Notes: generated from the sequence alone by a model not told the origin. Counted from the stretch's first letter, positions 6,931-14,822 are shown. The stretch: DNA of 28,231 bases from Caldisericota bacterium (GCA_013152825.1 JAADFP010000161.1:1-28231), one strand, 5' to 3'. A program made the numbers and translations.

Positions 6931-6978
6931 TCTATTTACTCTTTACTCCCCTCTCCCCTCGCTACTCGCTACTAACTT
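6931..6978. repeat. Period-7 repeat array overlapping the gltX stop
   Basis: Units run TCTATTTAC, TCTTTAC, TCCCCTC, TCCCCTC, GCTACTC, GCTACTA in 7-nt register. The gltX stop codon lies within the array, so the repeat has expanded up to the end of the coding region. Confidence 0.55.
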
Positions 6979-8432
6979 ACCCGCCTGCTCTCCTGGAGCA
7001 GCATAATCGCCCGGTTAATCCTGCGTACACACCCCTCTTTGCCTATCAAAAAGATCACGTCAAAGATAGGAGGGCTTACCATTTTGCCGGAAAGAGCAAC
7101 CCGCAAGGGATGAATAAACTTTCTGCCGCTCATGCCACGTTTTTCACAGGAATCCCGCAAAACCTTCTCAATATTTTCCACGGTAAAAGGTTCTATGTTT
7201 TTTATCTCTTCTTTCAGGTCGGACAACAGATTCGGGACGTACTCTTTCTGCAATATCTTTCTGACTGCTTTCTCCTCAAAGGGATATTCCTCGCTAAAGA
7301 AAAAAGCAGAATCCTTAACCAGTTGTTGAAAAGTTTTTATCCTCACCTTATAAAGGGTAAAAAATCTCTCCCACCACTCTTTATCCCTTATTTCTCTTTT
7401 TATGCCGCCTTTTTCCAGAAACTCCCAGCCCACCTCCATGAACTTATCCTCTGGCATTCTCTGAATGTACTGGCTATTTATCCAGTCGAGTTTGTCTATG
7501 TTAAATATTGCGTTTCTCTTGGAGATATTCTCCAGGGAAAATTTTTCAATAATTTCCTGCCGGGTAAATATTTCCTCCTCTGAACCGGGGTACCAGCCTA
7601 AAAGGGACAAATAATTTAGTAATGCCTCGGGAAGATAACCCATCTCTTTGTATTCCAGGAGATCTGTAGCACCGTGTCTCTTGGAAAGGCGGCTCCGGTC
7701 CGGTCCCAGGATAAGGGGAAGATGGGCAAATTGGGGCACAGGCCACCCAAAGGCACGATAAAGTGCAAGCTGGCGAGGAGTATTGGTAATATGGTCTTCT
7801 CCTCTTATTATATGGGTAATTTCCATGAGGTGGTCATCCACAATACAGGCAAAATTGTAGGTAGGAGTGCCATCTGCTTTCTGAATTATGAAATCGTCAA
7901 ACTGATGCTCCGAAAAATCTATATAACCCCGAATCTTATCTTCAAACCCTCCAATGGGACCTTCCCACCTGAACCTTACTACTGACCTCTTCTTTTCCCT
8001 CCTAAATTTTTCCCGTTCCTCAGGCGTGAGATTCCTGCATCTGCCGTCATATAGAGGGACTTCTTTCCTTTTTATCCTCTCTTTTCTCCTTTCTTCCAAT
8101 TCTTCGGGTGTACAGTAACAGAAGTAAGCTTTATCTTCTTTTAACAACTGGTTGATGTACTGCTGGTAAATATTAACTCTCTGGCTCTGGAAGTAGGGGC
8201 CGTATGCCCCTCCCACTTCTGGCCCCTCATCCCACTCCAGCCCCAACCAGCGCAGGCCGGTTAATATCTTGTCCACCACTTCTTTCCGGGAACGGGTAAG
8301 GTCTGTATCCTCAATACGAAGAATAAATTTTCCTCCTGCATGCCTGGCAAACAACCAGTTAAAGAGAGCAGTGCGGGCTCCTCCTATATGAAGGTACCCG
8401 GTAGGTGACGGTGCAAATCTAACTCTTACCAT
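6972..8432 (-). CDS. gltX: Glutamyl-tRNA synthetase
   Basis: 486 residues, full family length. It charges tRNA-Glu, and in many bacteria also tRNA-Gln for later amidation. The class I HIGH motif appears as HIGG (15-18), the zinc-site pattern as C105, C107, Y128 and C132, and the KMSKS loop as RLSKRHG. The C-terminal anticodon-binding region is present. AAGGAG precedes the ATG by about 5 nt. Upstream lie a hairpin leader and a TGGTAAAAT promoter. The stop is inside a heptamer repeat array. Whether it discriminates tRNA-Glu from tRNA-Gln cannot be judged here; no glnS or gatCAB is in the window. Confidence 0.97.
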   Translation of the reverse strand: MVRVRFAPSPTGYLHIGGARTALFNWLFARHAGGKFILRIEDTDLTRSRKEVVDKILTGLRWLGLEWDEGPEVGGAYGPYFQSQRVNIYQQYINQLLKEDKAYFCYCTPEELEERRKERIKRKEVPLYDGRCRNLTPEEREKFRREKKRSVVRFRWEGPIGGFEDKIRGYIDFSEHQFDDFIIQKADGTPTYNFACIVDDHLMEITHIIRGEDHITNTPRQLALYRAFGWPVPQFAHLPLILGPDRSRLSKRHGATDLLEYKEMGYLPEALLNYLSLLGWYPGSEEEIFTRQEIIEKFSLENISKRNAIFNIDKLDWINSQYIQRMPEDKFMEVGWEFLEKGGIKREIRDKEWWERFFTLYKVRIKTFQQLVKDSAFFFSEEYPFEEKAVRKILQKEYVPNLLSDLKEEIKNIEPFTVENIEKVLRDSCEKRGMSGRKFIHPLRVALSGKMVSPPIFDVIFLIGKEGCVRRINRAIMLLQESRRVS

Positions 8433-8449
8433 TTTATCTCCTTATTTTG

Positions 8450-8480
8450 TCTCTTTCCCGGGTTTAACGGGAAAGATAGA
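8450..8480 (-). promoter_or_regulatory. Hairpin in the gltX leader
   Basis: CTTTCCCG (8453-8460) pairs with CGGGAAAG (8468-8475) around a 7-nt loop, with three more possible outer pairs. It sits about 20 nt before the gltX ATG, close to its Shine-Dalgarno. No T-tract follows on either strand, so it is not a normal terminator; it could modulate translation or stabilise the mRNA. Confidence 0.4.
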
Positions 8481-8530
8481 GAGCATTTTAGTAGGAATAG
8501 CCTTCCCTGCAATATTCCTTTTTGCTAAGT

Positions 8531-8539
8531 ATTTTACCA
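8531..8539 (-). promoter_or_regulatory. Extended -10 promoter upstream of gltX
   Basis: TGGTAAAAT on the reverse strand, the motif found before several other genes here. Transcription would begin near 8524, leaving about 90 nt of leader including the hairpin. Confidence 0.4.
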
Positions 8540-8565
8540 TTTTTATTCTTCAGTACGGTAAAGAT

Positions 8566-10074
8566 TTACAATTTACTGGAATACAGGTCCCTCAGGATAT
8601 GCTTCTTTACCTTGCCCGCAGGAGTACGGGGCAGGGAAGAGAGGAACTCGATTTTCCGGGGGACCTTGTAGTGCGCCAGATGCTGCAGGAGAAATGAGCG
8701 AAGCGCCCCCTCTGTGATTTTCTCCTCACAAACCACAAAAGCCGTTAATATCTCTCCTTTTTCAGTATTGATACCCACGACAGCGGATTCCTTCACTCCG
8801 GGATACTTACCAATGTACCTCTCTACTTCCGAGGGATATACATTAAGTCCTTTAAGCACCACCATGTCTTTCTTCCTGTCTATTATGTACAGATAACCAT
8901 CTTCATCCATTACCCCTATATCCCCTGTGTGAAGACAATTATCTTTTATAACTTTCCTGGTTTCTTCTATATTTTTCCAATAGCCCTTCATCACCATAGG
9001 ACCCTTTATAACTATTTCTCCTTCTTCCCCGGCAGGAACGGCTTTTCCCTCTTTTAATATCCGGACTTCTACCCCTTTCAAAGGCAGGCCTACAGAATTC
9101 TTCTTTCTCCTTTCTTCAGGGTTGAGGGAGACCACGGGAGAGGTTTCGGTAAGCCCGTATCCCTGCAAAAGCGGAAGGCCAAATTTACCTTCAAACTCCT
9201 CTTCCACTTCAGGAGGCAACTTCTCTCCCCCGGAAACACAGAATCGAAAAGGCAATGCAGGTAGTTTTATCTGGTTAAGAAGCGCGAAGATCTGCGGTAT
9301 AGCAAGAAAGATGCTGGTTTTGTTACAAAGTATGGTTTCCAGGGCTCGCTCAAACTGCTGGAGGTCACCCGACATTACCACGCCTGCTCCCTGGTAGAGA
9401 GGAGTAAGCAAACAGGCAGTAAGCGAAAAGGAATGGAAAAGGGGAAGAAGCAAAGAGAAGCGATCCTCGACAGACACCTTGATTCTATCCAGACAGGCTT
9501 CCACGTCAGAGATTAAGTTTGCATGGGTAAGCACCACCCCACGGGGGAATCCCGAGGTGCCGGAGGTATAGATAATTACTGCTTCCTCCGGGAATTCAAC
9601 TCTACCCAGCTCCTCTTTACTCCCTATTTCCAGGGGAATCTCTTCCAGAGCTAAAATCTCTCCCGGAAAATCCTCCCTGAGAAACTTTTTGGTAGATAGA
9701 AATTCCTCGGAAAGCAGAATGAGAGCAGGAGCAACCTCTTCAAATATTTCCCCCATTTCTTCTTCCAGGAAGTAATTCAGGGGTACGGGAATACCACCGG
9801 CGTAGAGAGCACCAAAAAAGGCAAAAACGAAACGGGGCGAATTACGAGAGATTATGGCTACCCTCTCCCCTTCTTTTATTCCTTTCTTACGGAAATAGAA
9901 AGCAAAGGAGAGAGAGTAATCCCTCAACTGGCGGAAAGTAAACACTTCTTTTCCCGTATAGAGAAAAGGCTTGTCGGGAAGAGAATCAGCTTTTTTTTCT
10001 AAAATATCAGGAAGAGTCAAGATCATTTCTAAACCGGGGCAGTTTTTGTTTTTTATCCTGGAGATTTTGCCCAC
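8566..10074 (-). CDS. AMP-dependent synthetase/ligase (acyl-CoA or acyl-ACP type)
   Basis: 502 residues of the ANL superfamily, which activates a carboxylic acid as acyl-AMP and transfers it to a thiol. The P-loop is YTSGTSGFPRGV (169-180). GYGLTETSPV is the A5 motif, LHTGDIGVMDEDGY the A7 motif, and RTPAGKVKK holds the catalytic lysine (K488). Closest in style to long-chain fatty acid-CoA or acyl-ACP ligases; the substrate is not certain. A GTG start at 10074 lies 12 nt after an extended -10 box; the internal ATG at residue 17 is the alternative, as the protein core begins there. It is transcribed toward gltX. Confidence 0.88.
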   Translation of the reverse strand: MGKISRIKNKNCPGLEMILTLPDILEKKADSLPDKPFLYTGKEVFTFRQLRDYSLSFAFYFRKKGIKEGERVAIISRNSPRFVFAFFGALYAGGIPVPLNYFLEEEMGEIFEEVAPALILLSEEFLSTKKFLREDFPGEILALEEIPLEIGSKEELGRVEFPEEAVIIYTSGTSGFPRGVVLTHANLISDVEACLDRIKVSVEDRFSLLLPLFHSFSLTACLLTPLYQGAGVVMSGDLQQFERALETILCNKTSIFLAIPQIFALLNQIKLPALPFRFCVSGGEKLPPEVEEEFEGKFGLPLLQGYGLTETSPVVSLNPEERRKKNSVGLPLKGVEVRILKEGKAVPAGEEGEIVIKGPMVMKGYWKNIEETRKVIKDNCLHTGDIGVMDEDGYLYIIDRKKDMVVLKGLNVYPSEVERYIGKYPGVKESAVVGINTEKGEILTAFVVCEEKITEGALRSFLLQHLAHYKVPRKIEFLSSLPRTPAGKVKKHILRDLYSSKL

Positions 10075-10086
10075 TCCTTACCATGA

Positions 10087-10095
10087 AGTATATCA
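10087..10095 (-). promoter_or_regulatory. Extended -10 promoter of the AMP ligase
   Basis: TGATATACT on the reverse strand, ending 12 nt before the GTG at 10074. It is back to back with the tRNA-Gln promoter at 10103-10111, so the two transcripts diverge from about 15 bp of shared DNA. Confidence 0.4.
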
Positions 10096-10102
10096 TATTA
10101 TC

Positions 10103-10111
10103 TGGTAAAAT
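10103..10111 (+). promoter_or_regulatory. Extended -10 promoter of tRNA-Gln
   Basis: TGGTAAAAT, with the first tRNA base 8 nt after its last T. Transcription would start at or within a base or so of the mature 5' end. Confidence 0.5.
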
Positions 10112-10118
10112 ATTGTAG

Positions 10119-10190
10119 TGCCCGGTGGTGTAACAGGTAGCACACTGGCCTTTGGAGCCAAGAGTTGAGGTTCAAATCCTCACCGGGCAG
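10119..10190 (+). tRNA. tRNA-Gln (anticodon TTG)
   Basis: 72 nt fold into a cloverleaf. The acceptor stem is TGCCCGG/CCGGGCA with discriminator G. The D stem is GTGT/GCAC, the anticodon loop CTTTGGA gives anticodon TTG, and the T arm is TGAGG, TTCAAAT, CCTCA. The first anticodon-stem pair (27-43) is a C-A mismatch. CCA is not encoded. The U1-A72 acceptor pair is typical of bacterial tRNA-Gln. Confidence 0.93.
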
Positions 10191-10242
10191 CTATAGGCAA
10201 TGGCCCTCATCTTCATGTCAATGCACGGTGGAGAGGTGGGAT

Positions 10243-11772
10243 TTACTTTTCCCCGCTGAGTGCAGGGTTGACTTTTCTTAGAATGGCATCTATCTCTTTT
10301 TCTTTTTCCTTTTCATGTGTGCTTTCATAGTAAGCCTTGAGATTTAATAGAGCAGGAAGGCTGGCAGGGGCTATTTTCAATGCCTTCTCCCACTGTTTTT
10401 TAGCTTCTTCCCTATCTCCCAGCCGAAAGTAAGCAAAACCAAGGTTTACATAGGAAAGCTCTAAAGAAGGGTCCAGAGCTATGGAGCGGTAGTAATAGGG
10501 AACAGATGCGGCAAATTTATTTTCCCGGGAGAGCTGGTTGCCCGTCCTGAACTGGAGATGGGACAGAAGAGGGAAAAGAAGAAAGAAGATAAAAAGAGGG
10601 GAAATTATCAGCCCTAAAAGGGCAGGACGAATTTTTACCTTCAATCCTTCTCTCCTTCCTTCCAACCCTGCCAGCGAGAAGAAGAGCAGGGAAGAGAGAG
10701 GAGTGTGAAAAGGAAAACTTACCAATCCCTCTAAAATTAGCGCTAATCCTCCTACGAACCAGATTCCTCCTGTATTAAGGCGCATTACCTGGAAAAGCAG
10801 GAAAAGAAATGCCACTAACGAGATAATCCCTCCCTCAACAGCCACCTGCAGATAGTCATTGTGCGCCTGTTCTATATTCACCTCGGGAAGCACCCGGTGA
10901 AAACTTTTATCCTTAAAAAAAGGGAGATAGTACTTATAACTACCCCAGCCCCAGCCTGATACTGGTTTCTCTTTTAGCATGTTCCAGGATACCCTCCATA
11001 CTTCCTGTCTCCCCTGGAAGGTAAGCAACTCTCGAAAAGGGGCAAATTTTACAAAAACGAGGAGGAAGATAACCGTTATTCCCAGAATAACCAGCAAAAC
11101 CTTCTTTTTTTTTCTGGAATAAAAGAAGAGGAGGGAAGCAGAAAACCCCAGGATACATCCCTTGGAGAAAGTAAGAATAAGAGCAGCAGCAGGCAAAAAT
11201 ACCAAGCATCTACGGGAAAATCCCGGCCAAAAACCTCGCCATTGCCTTTCGGCGCGGGAGTAAATAAGCGCAAAAGGAAGCAAGAGTACGAGGAATTCCC
11301 CTACCATGTTTGAATTACCTATAGAAACCCATATCTGGGGAGGAAATCCCCCAAACTTTTTCCAGAGGAAAGGAGGAAGGGAAAAGAAATCAAGCACAGC
11401 AAGGAAGGAAATGAAAAGGAGAAAAAAGTAAAGGACAGGCCGGAAGATTTTTCTATCTTTCTCTTTCACCTGGTAAAAAAGCAAGAACGAGATAACCAGG
11501 AAAACCCACCAGGTAAAAACTTTACCTCCCCGCATGGGATTGTCTATCCAGACAGCCGGGAGGAAGAAAAGTAGGGGCAGGAGAAAAGATTTCCCCGGCA
11601 GGCGAATTTCCTTATAGGGATAGCAAAAAATAGCCAGGATAATAAAGAACCCCGCTACGGTATATTTCACCTGCAGGAAGCCAAAGGGGGTGGTATCCAG
11701 GAAGGCAAGAGTAGTAGCAATAAGCGAGGATAAAAGGATAAAAACAAAAATTTTTTCTTTCCTTTCAAGCAT
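10243..11772 (-). CDS. O-antigen ligase/polymerase-family membrane protein with C-terminal TPR
   Basis: 509 residues. About ten hydrophobic segments fill residues 10-400, with the Wzy_C-type periplasmic loop marked by GWGWGSYKYYLPFF and HNDYLQVAVEGG. The C-terminal ~90 residues carry TPR-like helices (AASVPYYYRSIALDP, LGFAYFRLGDREEAKKQWEK). The family polymerises or transfers lipid-linked glycans at the periplasmic face. It is last in an operon after two GT2 glycosyltransferases, overlapping the previous gene by 8 nt, so it probably acts on the glycan they help build. A glycan ligase, a polymerase and a protein O-oligosaccharyltransferase cannot be told apart by sequence. A paralogue lies at 21432-23093. 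Confidence 0.85.
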   Translation of the reverse strand: MLERKEKIFVFILLSSLIATTLAFLDTTPFGFLQVKYTVAGFFIILAIFCYPYKEIRLPGKSFLLPLLFFLPAVWIDNPMRGGKVFTWWVFLVISFLLFYQVKEKDRKIFRPVLYFFLLFISFLAVLDFFSLPPFLWKKFGGFPPQIWVSIGNSNMVGEFLVLLLPFALIYSRAERQWRGFWPGFSRRCLVFLPAAALILTFSKGCILGFSASLLFFYSRKKKKVLLVILGITVIFLLVFVKFAPFRELLTFQGRQEVWRVSWNMLKEKPVSGWGWGSYKYYLPFFKDKSFHRVLPEVNIEQAHNDYLQVAVEGGIISLVAFLFLLFQVMRLNTGGIWFVGGLALILEGLVSFPFHTPLSSLLFFSLAGLEGRREGLKVKIRPALLGLIISPLFIFFLLFPLLSHLQFRTGNQLSRENKFAASVPYYYRSIALDPSLELSYVNLGFAYFRLGDREEAKKQWEKALKIAPASLPALLNLKAYYESTHEKEKEKEIDAILRKVNPALSGEK

Positions 11773-12661
11773 TCCTGAGTGCCCTCCAGAATGTTTTCTT
11801 AGCCTGGGAAGGCGAGCTTAAAAAATGCACTGTCCAGAGAAAAACATCGTATGCCAGGAAAAAAGGCAAACGAACAAGAAATTCTTTAAGGGTAGCATTT
11901 TTCTTCCAGGTGCGATAACGGTTCAATATAATCTGCTCTTTCAGGTAGGGAGAAAGATGCATAAACATGGGACCTTTTCTCTTTTCTCTTATCGTGGTTC
12001 CTCCCCGGTAGTGAAAGGCCAGGGCAGAAGGGACAAAGATACACTTCCATCCCTTCTTCCTGGCTCTCCAGGCCAGGTCAAGATCTTCATAAAAGATTCT
12101 CAGTTTTTCATCAAAGTACCCCCCCTCCTCTTTTATCTCTTCCAGCATTTCTCTCCGATAAAGAACCGCTATTCCTCCCGGGCTGAAAACCTCCGTCACT
12201 TTTGAGAATCTCCCGCCTTTTCTCCTTCCCCTCCCCCTATCCCTGGGAGTACCCCAGAGGGAAATAGTCTGCCCGCAGGCATCGAGCCGCTTCCCCTCCC
12301 AGTCGTATATCCTGCCGCAGGCCATGCCTATCCCGGGAGAAACATTCATATGCTGAAGCATCTCTTCTAAAAATTTCTCCGAGAGCCTCAAATCGTTATT
12401 GAGACAGAGTATATACTTTCCCCGGGATTCTCTTATCCCGATATTCATTCCCCGGGAGAAGAACAGGTTGGTGGGATTAACTATTACTTTAACCCCGGGG
12501 AACTCTCTTTTAACCCATTCCACCGAGCTGTCAGAGGAGGCATTATCCACAAGAATCACCTCGTCAGGGAGATAAGTTTGCGCATAAAGAGAAGGAAGAA
12601 GCACCTTTAAAAAATCCTTGCCGTTGTAATTTAGAATAACTACTGATACTTTTCTATCCAT
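11765..12661 (-). CDS. Glycosyltransferase family 2
   Basis: 298 residues with a GT-A fold: VSVVILNYNGKDFL at the N-terminus, VDNASSDSSVEWV nucleotide-binding segment, CLNNDLRL in the DxD position, and FYEDLDLAWRARKKGW as the acceptor/catalytic ED motif. The style is that of rhamnosyltransferase-like GT2 enzymes of cell-surface polysaccharide clusters, acting at the cytoplasmic membrane face. It overlaps the upstream GT2 by 22 nt and the downstream ligase by 8 nt, so all three are one operon. Confidence 0.9.
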   Translation of the reverse strand: MDRKVSVVILNYNGKDFLKVLLPSLYAQTYLPDEVILVDNASSDSSVEWVKREFPGVKVIVNPTNLFFSRGMNIGIRESRGKYILCLNNDLRLSEKFLEEMLQHMNVSPGIGMACGRIYDWEGKRLDACGQTISLWGTPRDRGRGRRKGGRFSKVTEVFSPGGIAVLYRREMLEEIKEEGGYFDEKLRIFYEDLDLAWRARKKGWKCIFVPSALAFHYRGGTTIREKRKGPMFMHLSPYLKEQIILNRYRTWKKNATLKEFLVRLPFFLAYDVFLWTVHFLSSPSQAKKTFWRALRNA

Positions 12662-13557
12662 TCTCTCTTTTTTCTCATCCGGGGCAAAAGCTGTATAACT
12701 TCCCTGCAGGCTTTAACGGAGTAAGGATTGTAAAACAGGAAAAATGCACCCCTGAAAAGCTCATAAGGAAGCCAGGCCGGTAAGTCTTTCAAGAACCTTG
12801 CTAACTTCTCGTTTTTTACCAGCAAAAGATACCGGTTTCTAAAAGAAAGGTACTGTCTAAAAAAGGAAGAGAAAGTAACCCTGCCCCAGTGGTAAGCCCT
12901 AACCCCGGGATAATAGACAGCTTTCCAGCCTTTTTTCCTGGCTCTCCAGGCCAAATCAAAATCCTCCAGTAAGAAAAAGAAATCCTCATCAAAGTACTCT
13001 TCCCCTATTTTCACCTCTTCCAGCAACTCCCGCTTGTACAGAGCACAACAACCTGCCGGGCCAAATATTTCTCTCTCGCTTTCCTCCCCACATATTTCTC
13101 CCTCTCCCAGGTTATAAAACCTGCGGGCGTGAGAGATATAAAGCCCCCGGGAATAAATTAAATTCCCCTCCGGGTAGAGAACTAAAGGCTGCCACATCCC
13201 CACCTGGGGAGCCTCGGCAATTTTCTGGCGGAAAAAAGAGAAAAAGTTTTTCTCCAGCAGTACATCTGCATTCATCACTAAAATATACTTACCAGAAGCA
13301 AGTTTTATCCCTTCATTCACTGCCCGGGAAAAGCCTCTATTATTCCCGAACCTGTGGTAAATAATGGAGGGATAGGTTTCCCTTACCCACCTATCAGTTC
13401 CATCGGTAGACCCGTTATCTACCACCACTAACTCCGGTGAATCAGCCTCGCTGTCCAGAACAGAAGGGATAGATTTTTTCAAGTAATAAAGAGAATTATA
13501 AACCGGGATAACCACGGAAAAAAAGGAAGTACCTTCAGAAATCCTCAGCTCAGACAT
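12640..13557 (-). CDS. Glycosyltransferase family 2 (first gene of glycan operon)
   Basis: About 305 residues, paralogous to the next gene: FFSVVIPVYNSLYYLKK, VVDNGSTDGTDRWV, VMNADVLL in the DxD position, and LLEDFDLAWRARKKGW. A nucleotide-sugar transferase; donor and acceptor are unknown. ATG at 13557 is chosen because TGGTAGAAT (13575-13567) ends only 9 nt upstream; a TTG one codon earlier is also in frame. The predicted transcript is nearly leaderless and drives all three genes down to 10243. Confidence 0.9.
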   Translation of the reverse strand: MSELRISEGTSFFSVVIPVYNSLYYLKKSIPSVLDSEADSPELVVVDNGSTDGTDRWVRETYPSIIYHRFGNNRGFSRAVNEGIKLASGKYILVMNADVLLEKNFFSFFRQKIAEAPQVGMWQPLVLYPEGNLIYSRGLYISHARRFYNLGEGEICGEESEREIFGPAGCCALYKRELLEEVKIGEEYFDEDFFFLLEDFDLAWRARKKGWKAVYYPGVRAYHWGRVTFSSFFRQYLSFRNRYLLLVKNEKLARFLKDLPAWLPYELFRGAFFLFYNPYSVKACREVIQLLPRMRKKREWIEKYQ

Positions 13558-13566
13558 CAAGATAAT

Positions 13567-13575
13567 ATTCTACCA
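13567..13575 (-). promoter_or_regulatory. Extended -10 promoter of the glycan operon
   Basis: TGGTAGAAT on the reverse strand, 9 nt before the ATG at 13557. It differs by one base from the TGGTAAAAT motif used elsewhere in the window. Confidence 0.45.
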
Positions 13576-13693
13576 GAAAAGTTCTATTTGTGAGCTGTTC
13601 CTTCCTTTCTGCTACCTAATTGTCTCTTGTAAGCGGGTTGCATCCCCCTGCTTTCCTCTCTCACGTTACCTGGGGGTGCCTTCCATTTCGGAC

Positions 13694-13800
13694 ATTCCGG
13701 AGAAAACCATAAAAACACCTCCTAAACAGCATCACTGCTCCTTATTCTCAAATCCCTAAGAATATTGGAATAATCTCCCGTTACCAATTTGTCCTCGGGA
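13694..13800 (-). repeat. ~107-nt dispersed repeat, copy 1
   Basis: The reverse complement aligns without gaps, at roughly 70% identity, to 28019-28125. The best-kept block is TTGAGAATAAGGAGCAG. In this copy the block is followed by AGGAGGTG, five T residues and an ATG (13710) opening a 14-codon frame; the second copy has lost that start. The element may be a miniature mobile element or the 5' edge of a decayed one. I know no family match. Confidence 0.5.
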
Positions 13801-13900
13801 TAGACAGGCTTCCCGATCCCGCCCTGTGTCGGGAGAGCGCAGGCGGGAATCTACTTCATGGGACACACATAATATTGCTTCTCATTCTCACTCTCCTGGA

Positions 13901-13918
13901 TACCCGCTTTCGCGGGTA
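13901..13918. repeat. TACCCGC/GCGGGTA hairpin
   Basis: Perfect 7-bp inverted repeat around TTTC. It is followed by ATGACAGGTAGAGCTGGT, which recurs with one change at about 6880-6897. Confidence 0.5.
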
Positions 13919-13970
13919 TGACAGGTAGAGCTGGTGATTTGCATTATGGCTTCACCCTTCATTTGTCCGG

Positions 13971-14030
13971 CTTTGTCATTCCTGCCTGTCCCGATGAACA
14001 TCGGGGCGCAAGCAGGAATCTACTTCATGA
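13971..14030 (+). repeat. Palindromic spacer repeat, near-identical to 23951-24009
   Basis: About 59 nt with four mismatches to the second copy. The nested palindrome has ATTCCTGC and GCAGGAAT as outer arms and CCCGATG-AA-CATCGGG as the inner stem. Diverged copies lie at 6843-6884, 18778-18815, 13796-13852 and 28129-28160. It has the look of a REP-like or miniature element. Confidence 0.65.
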
Positions 14031-14138
14031 ACACACATATATTTGTGTTTTCTAACCGCCTACTATTTATTATTGAACCACATTTGAGCAGGTAAAATAG
14101 TCATCTACGATATAATTGTTCCAGAGGAGGGTGCTGAA

Positions 14139-14470
14139 ATGAGATATAAACTAACAGCAATAATTGAAAAGGAAGATAATGGCTATGTAGCTTTGTCTCC
14201 TGAACTGGATACAGCAAGTCAAGAAAATACGCCTGTAATAACCTGGAAGAAGTTTTAACTTTATTTTTTGAATGTGCATCTCTCCAGAAAAGATACAGGA
14301 GCGATTATCTCAGGAAGTTTATATTAGTCCGGTTGAGGTAGCAATTGGGTAAGTTACGAGTCTTTTCTGGAGCAGCAGTTTGTAAAATTCTATCTCTGGT
14401 TTTGTGGAATTGAAGAAGACGGGGAAGTCAGGTCAAGTCCCATTTTCCCTGTAAAGTGGTATCTTTTTCA
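14139..14470 (+). pseudogene. hicBA: Decayed hicBA toxin-antitoxin module
   Basis: HicB-like antitoxin coding is split over three frames. It begins MRYKLTAIIEKEDNGYVALS from ATG 14139 behind GAGGAGGG and a TATAAT at 14111-14116, jumps frame near 14232 to NNLEEVLTLFFECAS, then near 14297 to RLSQEVYISPVEVAIG, which ends at 14352. These are the N-terminal, middle and C-terminal signatures of HicB. A TTG at 14345 overlaps that end and opens GKLRVFSGAAVCKILS, the start of a HicA-type mRNA interferase; it is broken after about 20 codons (stop 14413), and a shifted remnant CGIEEDGEV follows. The histidine region and C-terminus of HicA are not recognisable. Both genes should be inactive. Confidence 0.8.
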
Positions 14471-14473
14471 TTA

Positions 14474-14526
14474 GAGCCTCCTTTCTTTTTCTTCGTTTAA
14501 ATTTATCAGGAGGCTCTCCTCTTTTT
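14474..14526 (+). terminator. Possible terminator after hicBA
   Basis: GAGCCTCCT (14474-14482) pairs with AGGAGGCTC (14508-14516), a 9-bp perfect stem with a long 25-nt T-rich loop, followed by TCCTCTTTTTT. The long loop makes efficiency uncertain. Confidence 0.4.
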
Positions 14527-14557
14527 TACAGGAATTTTAAAACCTTACCCATTTTAA

Positions 14558-14822
14558 AATACCCTGGAGGCAGACAGAACTTATATGAGAAATGACTATT
14601 CTATGGAAGGTTGGATGTTTATAAGTTACCGTTCTCTCCTGTATTATTCATCGCTTGATAGAAGAGACCTTGTTAAGTAAATATAACCCTCTAGATGTAC
14701 TCTTGCACTTAAGCAAATATAGGAAGGCAAAGAGGTCAACACAATGGATAGACCTTGAAATACCTAAACAAACAGGCATATTAATAGAGGCTTTTTCTCT
14801 GCCTATTACTTATAAAATTTAA
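14558..14822 (+). pseudogene. Transposase C-terminal remnant (DDE type, IS4-superfamily-like)
   Basis: From 14558 the frame reads NTLEADRTYMRNDYSMEGWM, the conserved C-terminal segment of IS4/IS1634-like transposases, where the E of the DDE triad and the following Y-region lie. A 4-nt insertion near 14648-14653 shifts the frame; the family sequence then resumes as RLIEETLLSKYNPLDVLLHL and runs to TAA at 14820-14822. The catalytic N-terminal two thirds are absent and an in-frame stop precedes NTLE. It is therefore a decayed insertion-sequence tail, ending 4 nt from the oppF stop on the other strand. The family name is by pattern memory only. Confidence 0.7.

Noticed and set aside
8442..8540. 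32-codon ORF on the reverse strand ending just before the gltX ribosome-binding site (possible leader peptide)
   Set aside because: Its ATG is part of the TGGTAAAAT promoter motif, so it would lie upstream of the predicted transcript, and it has no Shine-Dalgarno.
13796..14030. CRISPR array
   Set aside because: Repeats are palindromic, diverged and irregularly spaced, with no unique spacers of uniform length and no cas genes.
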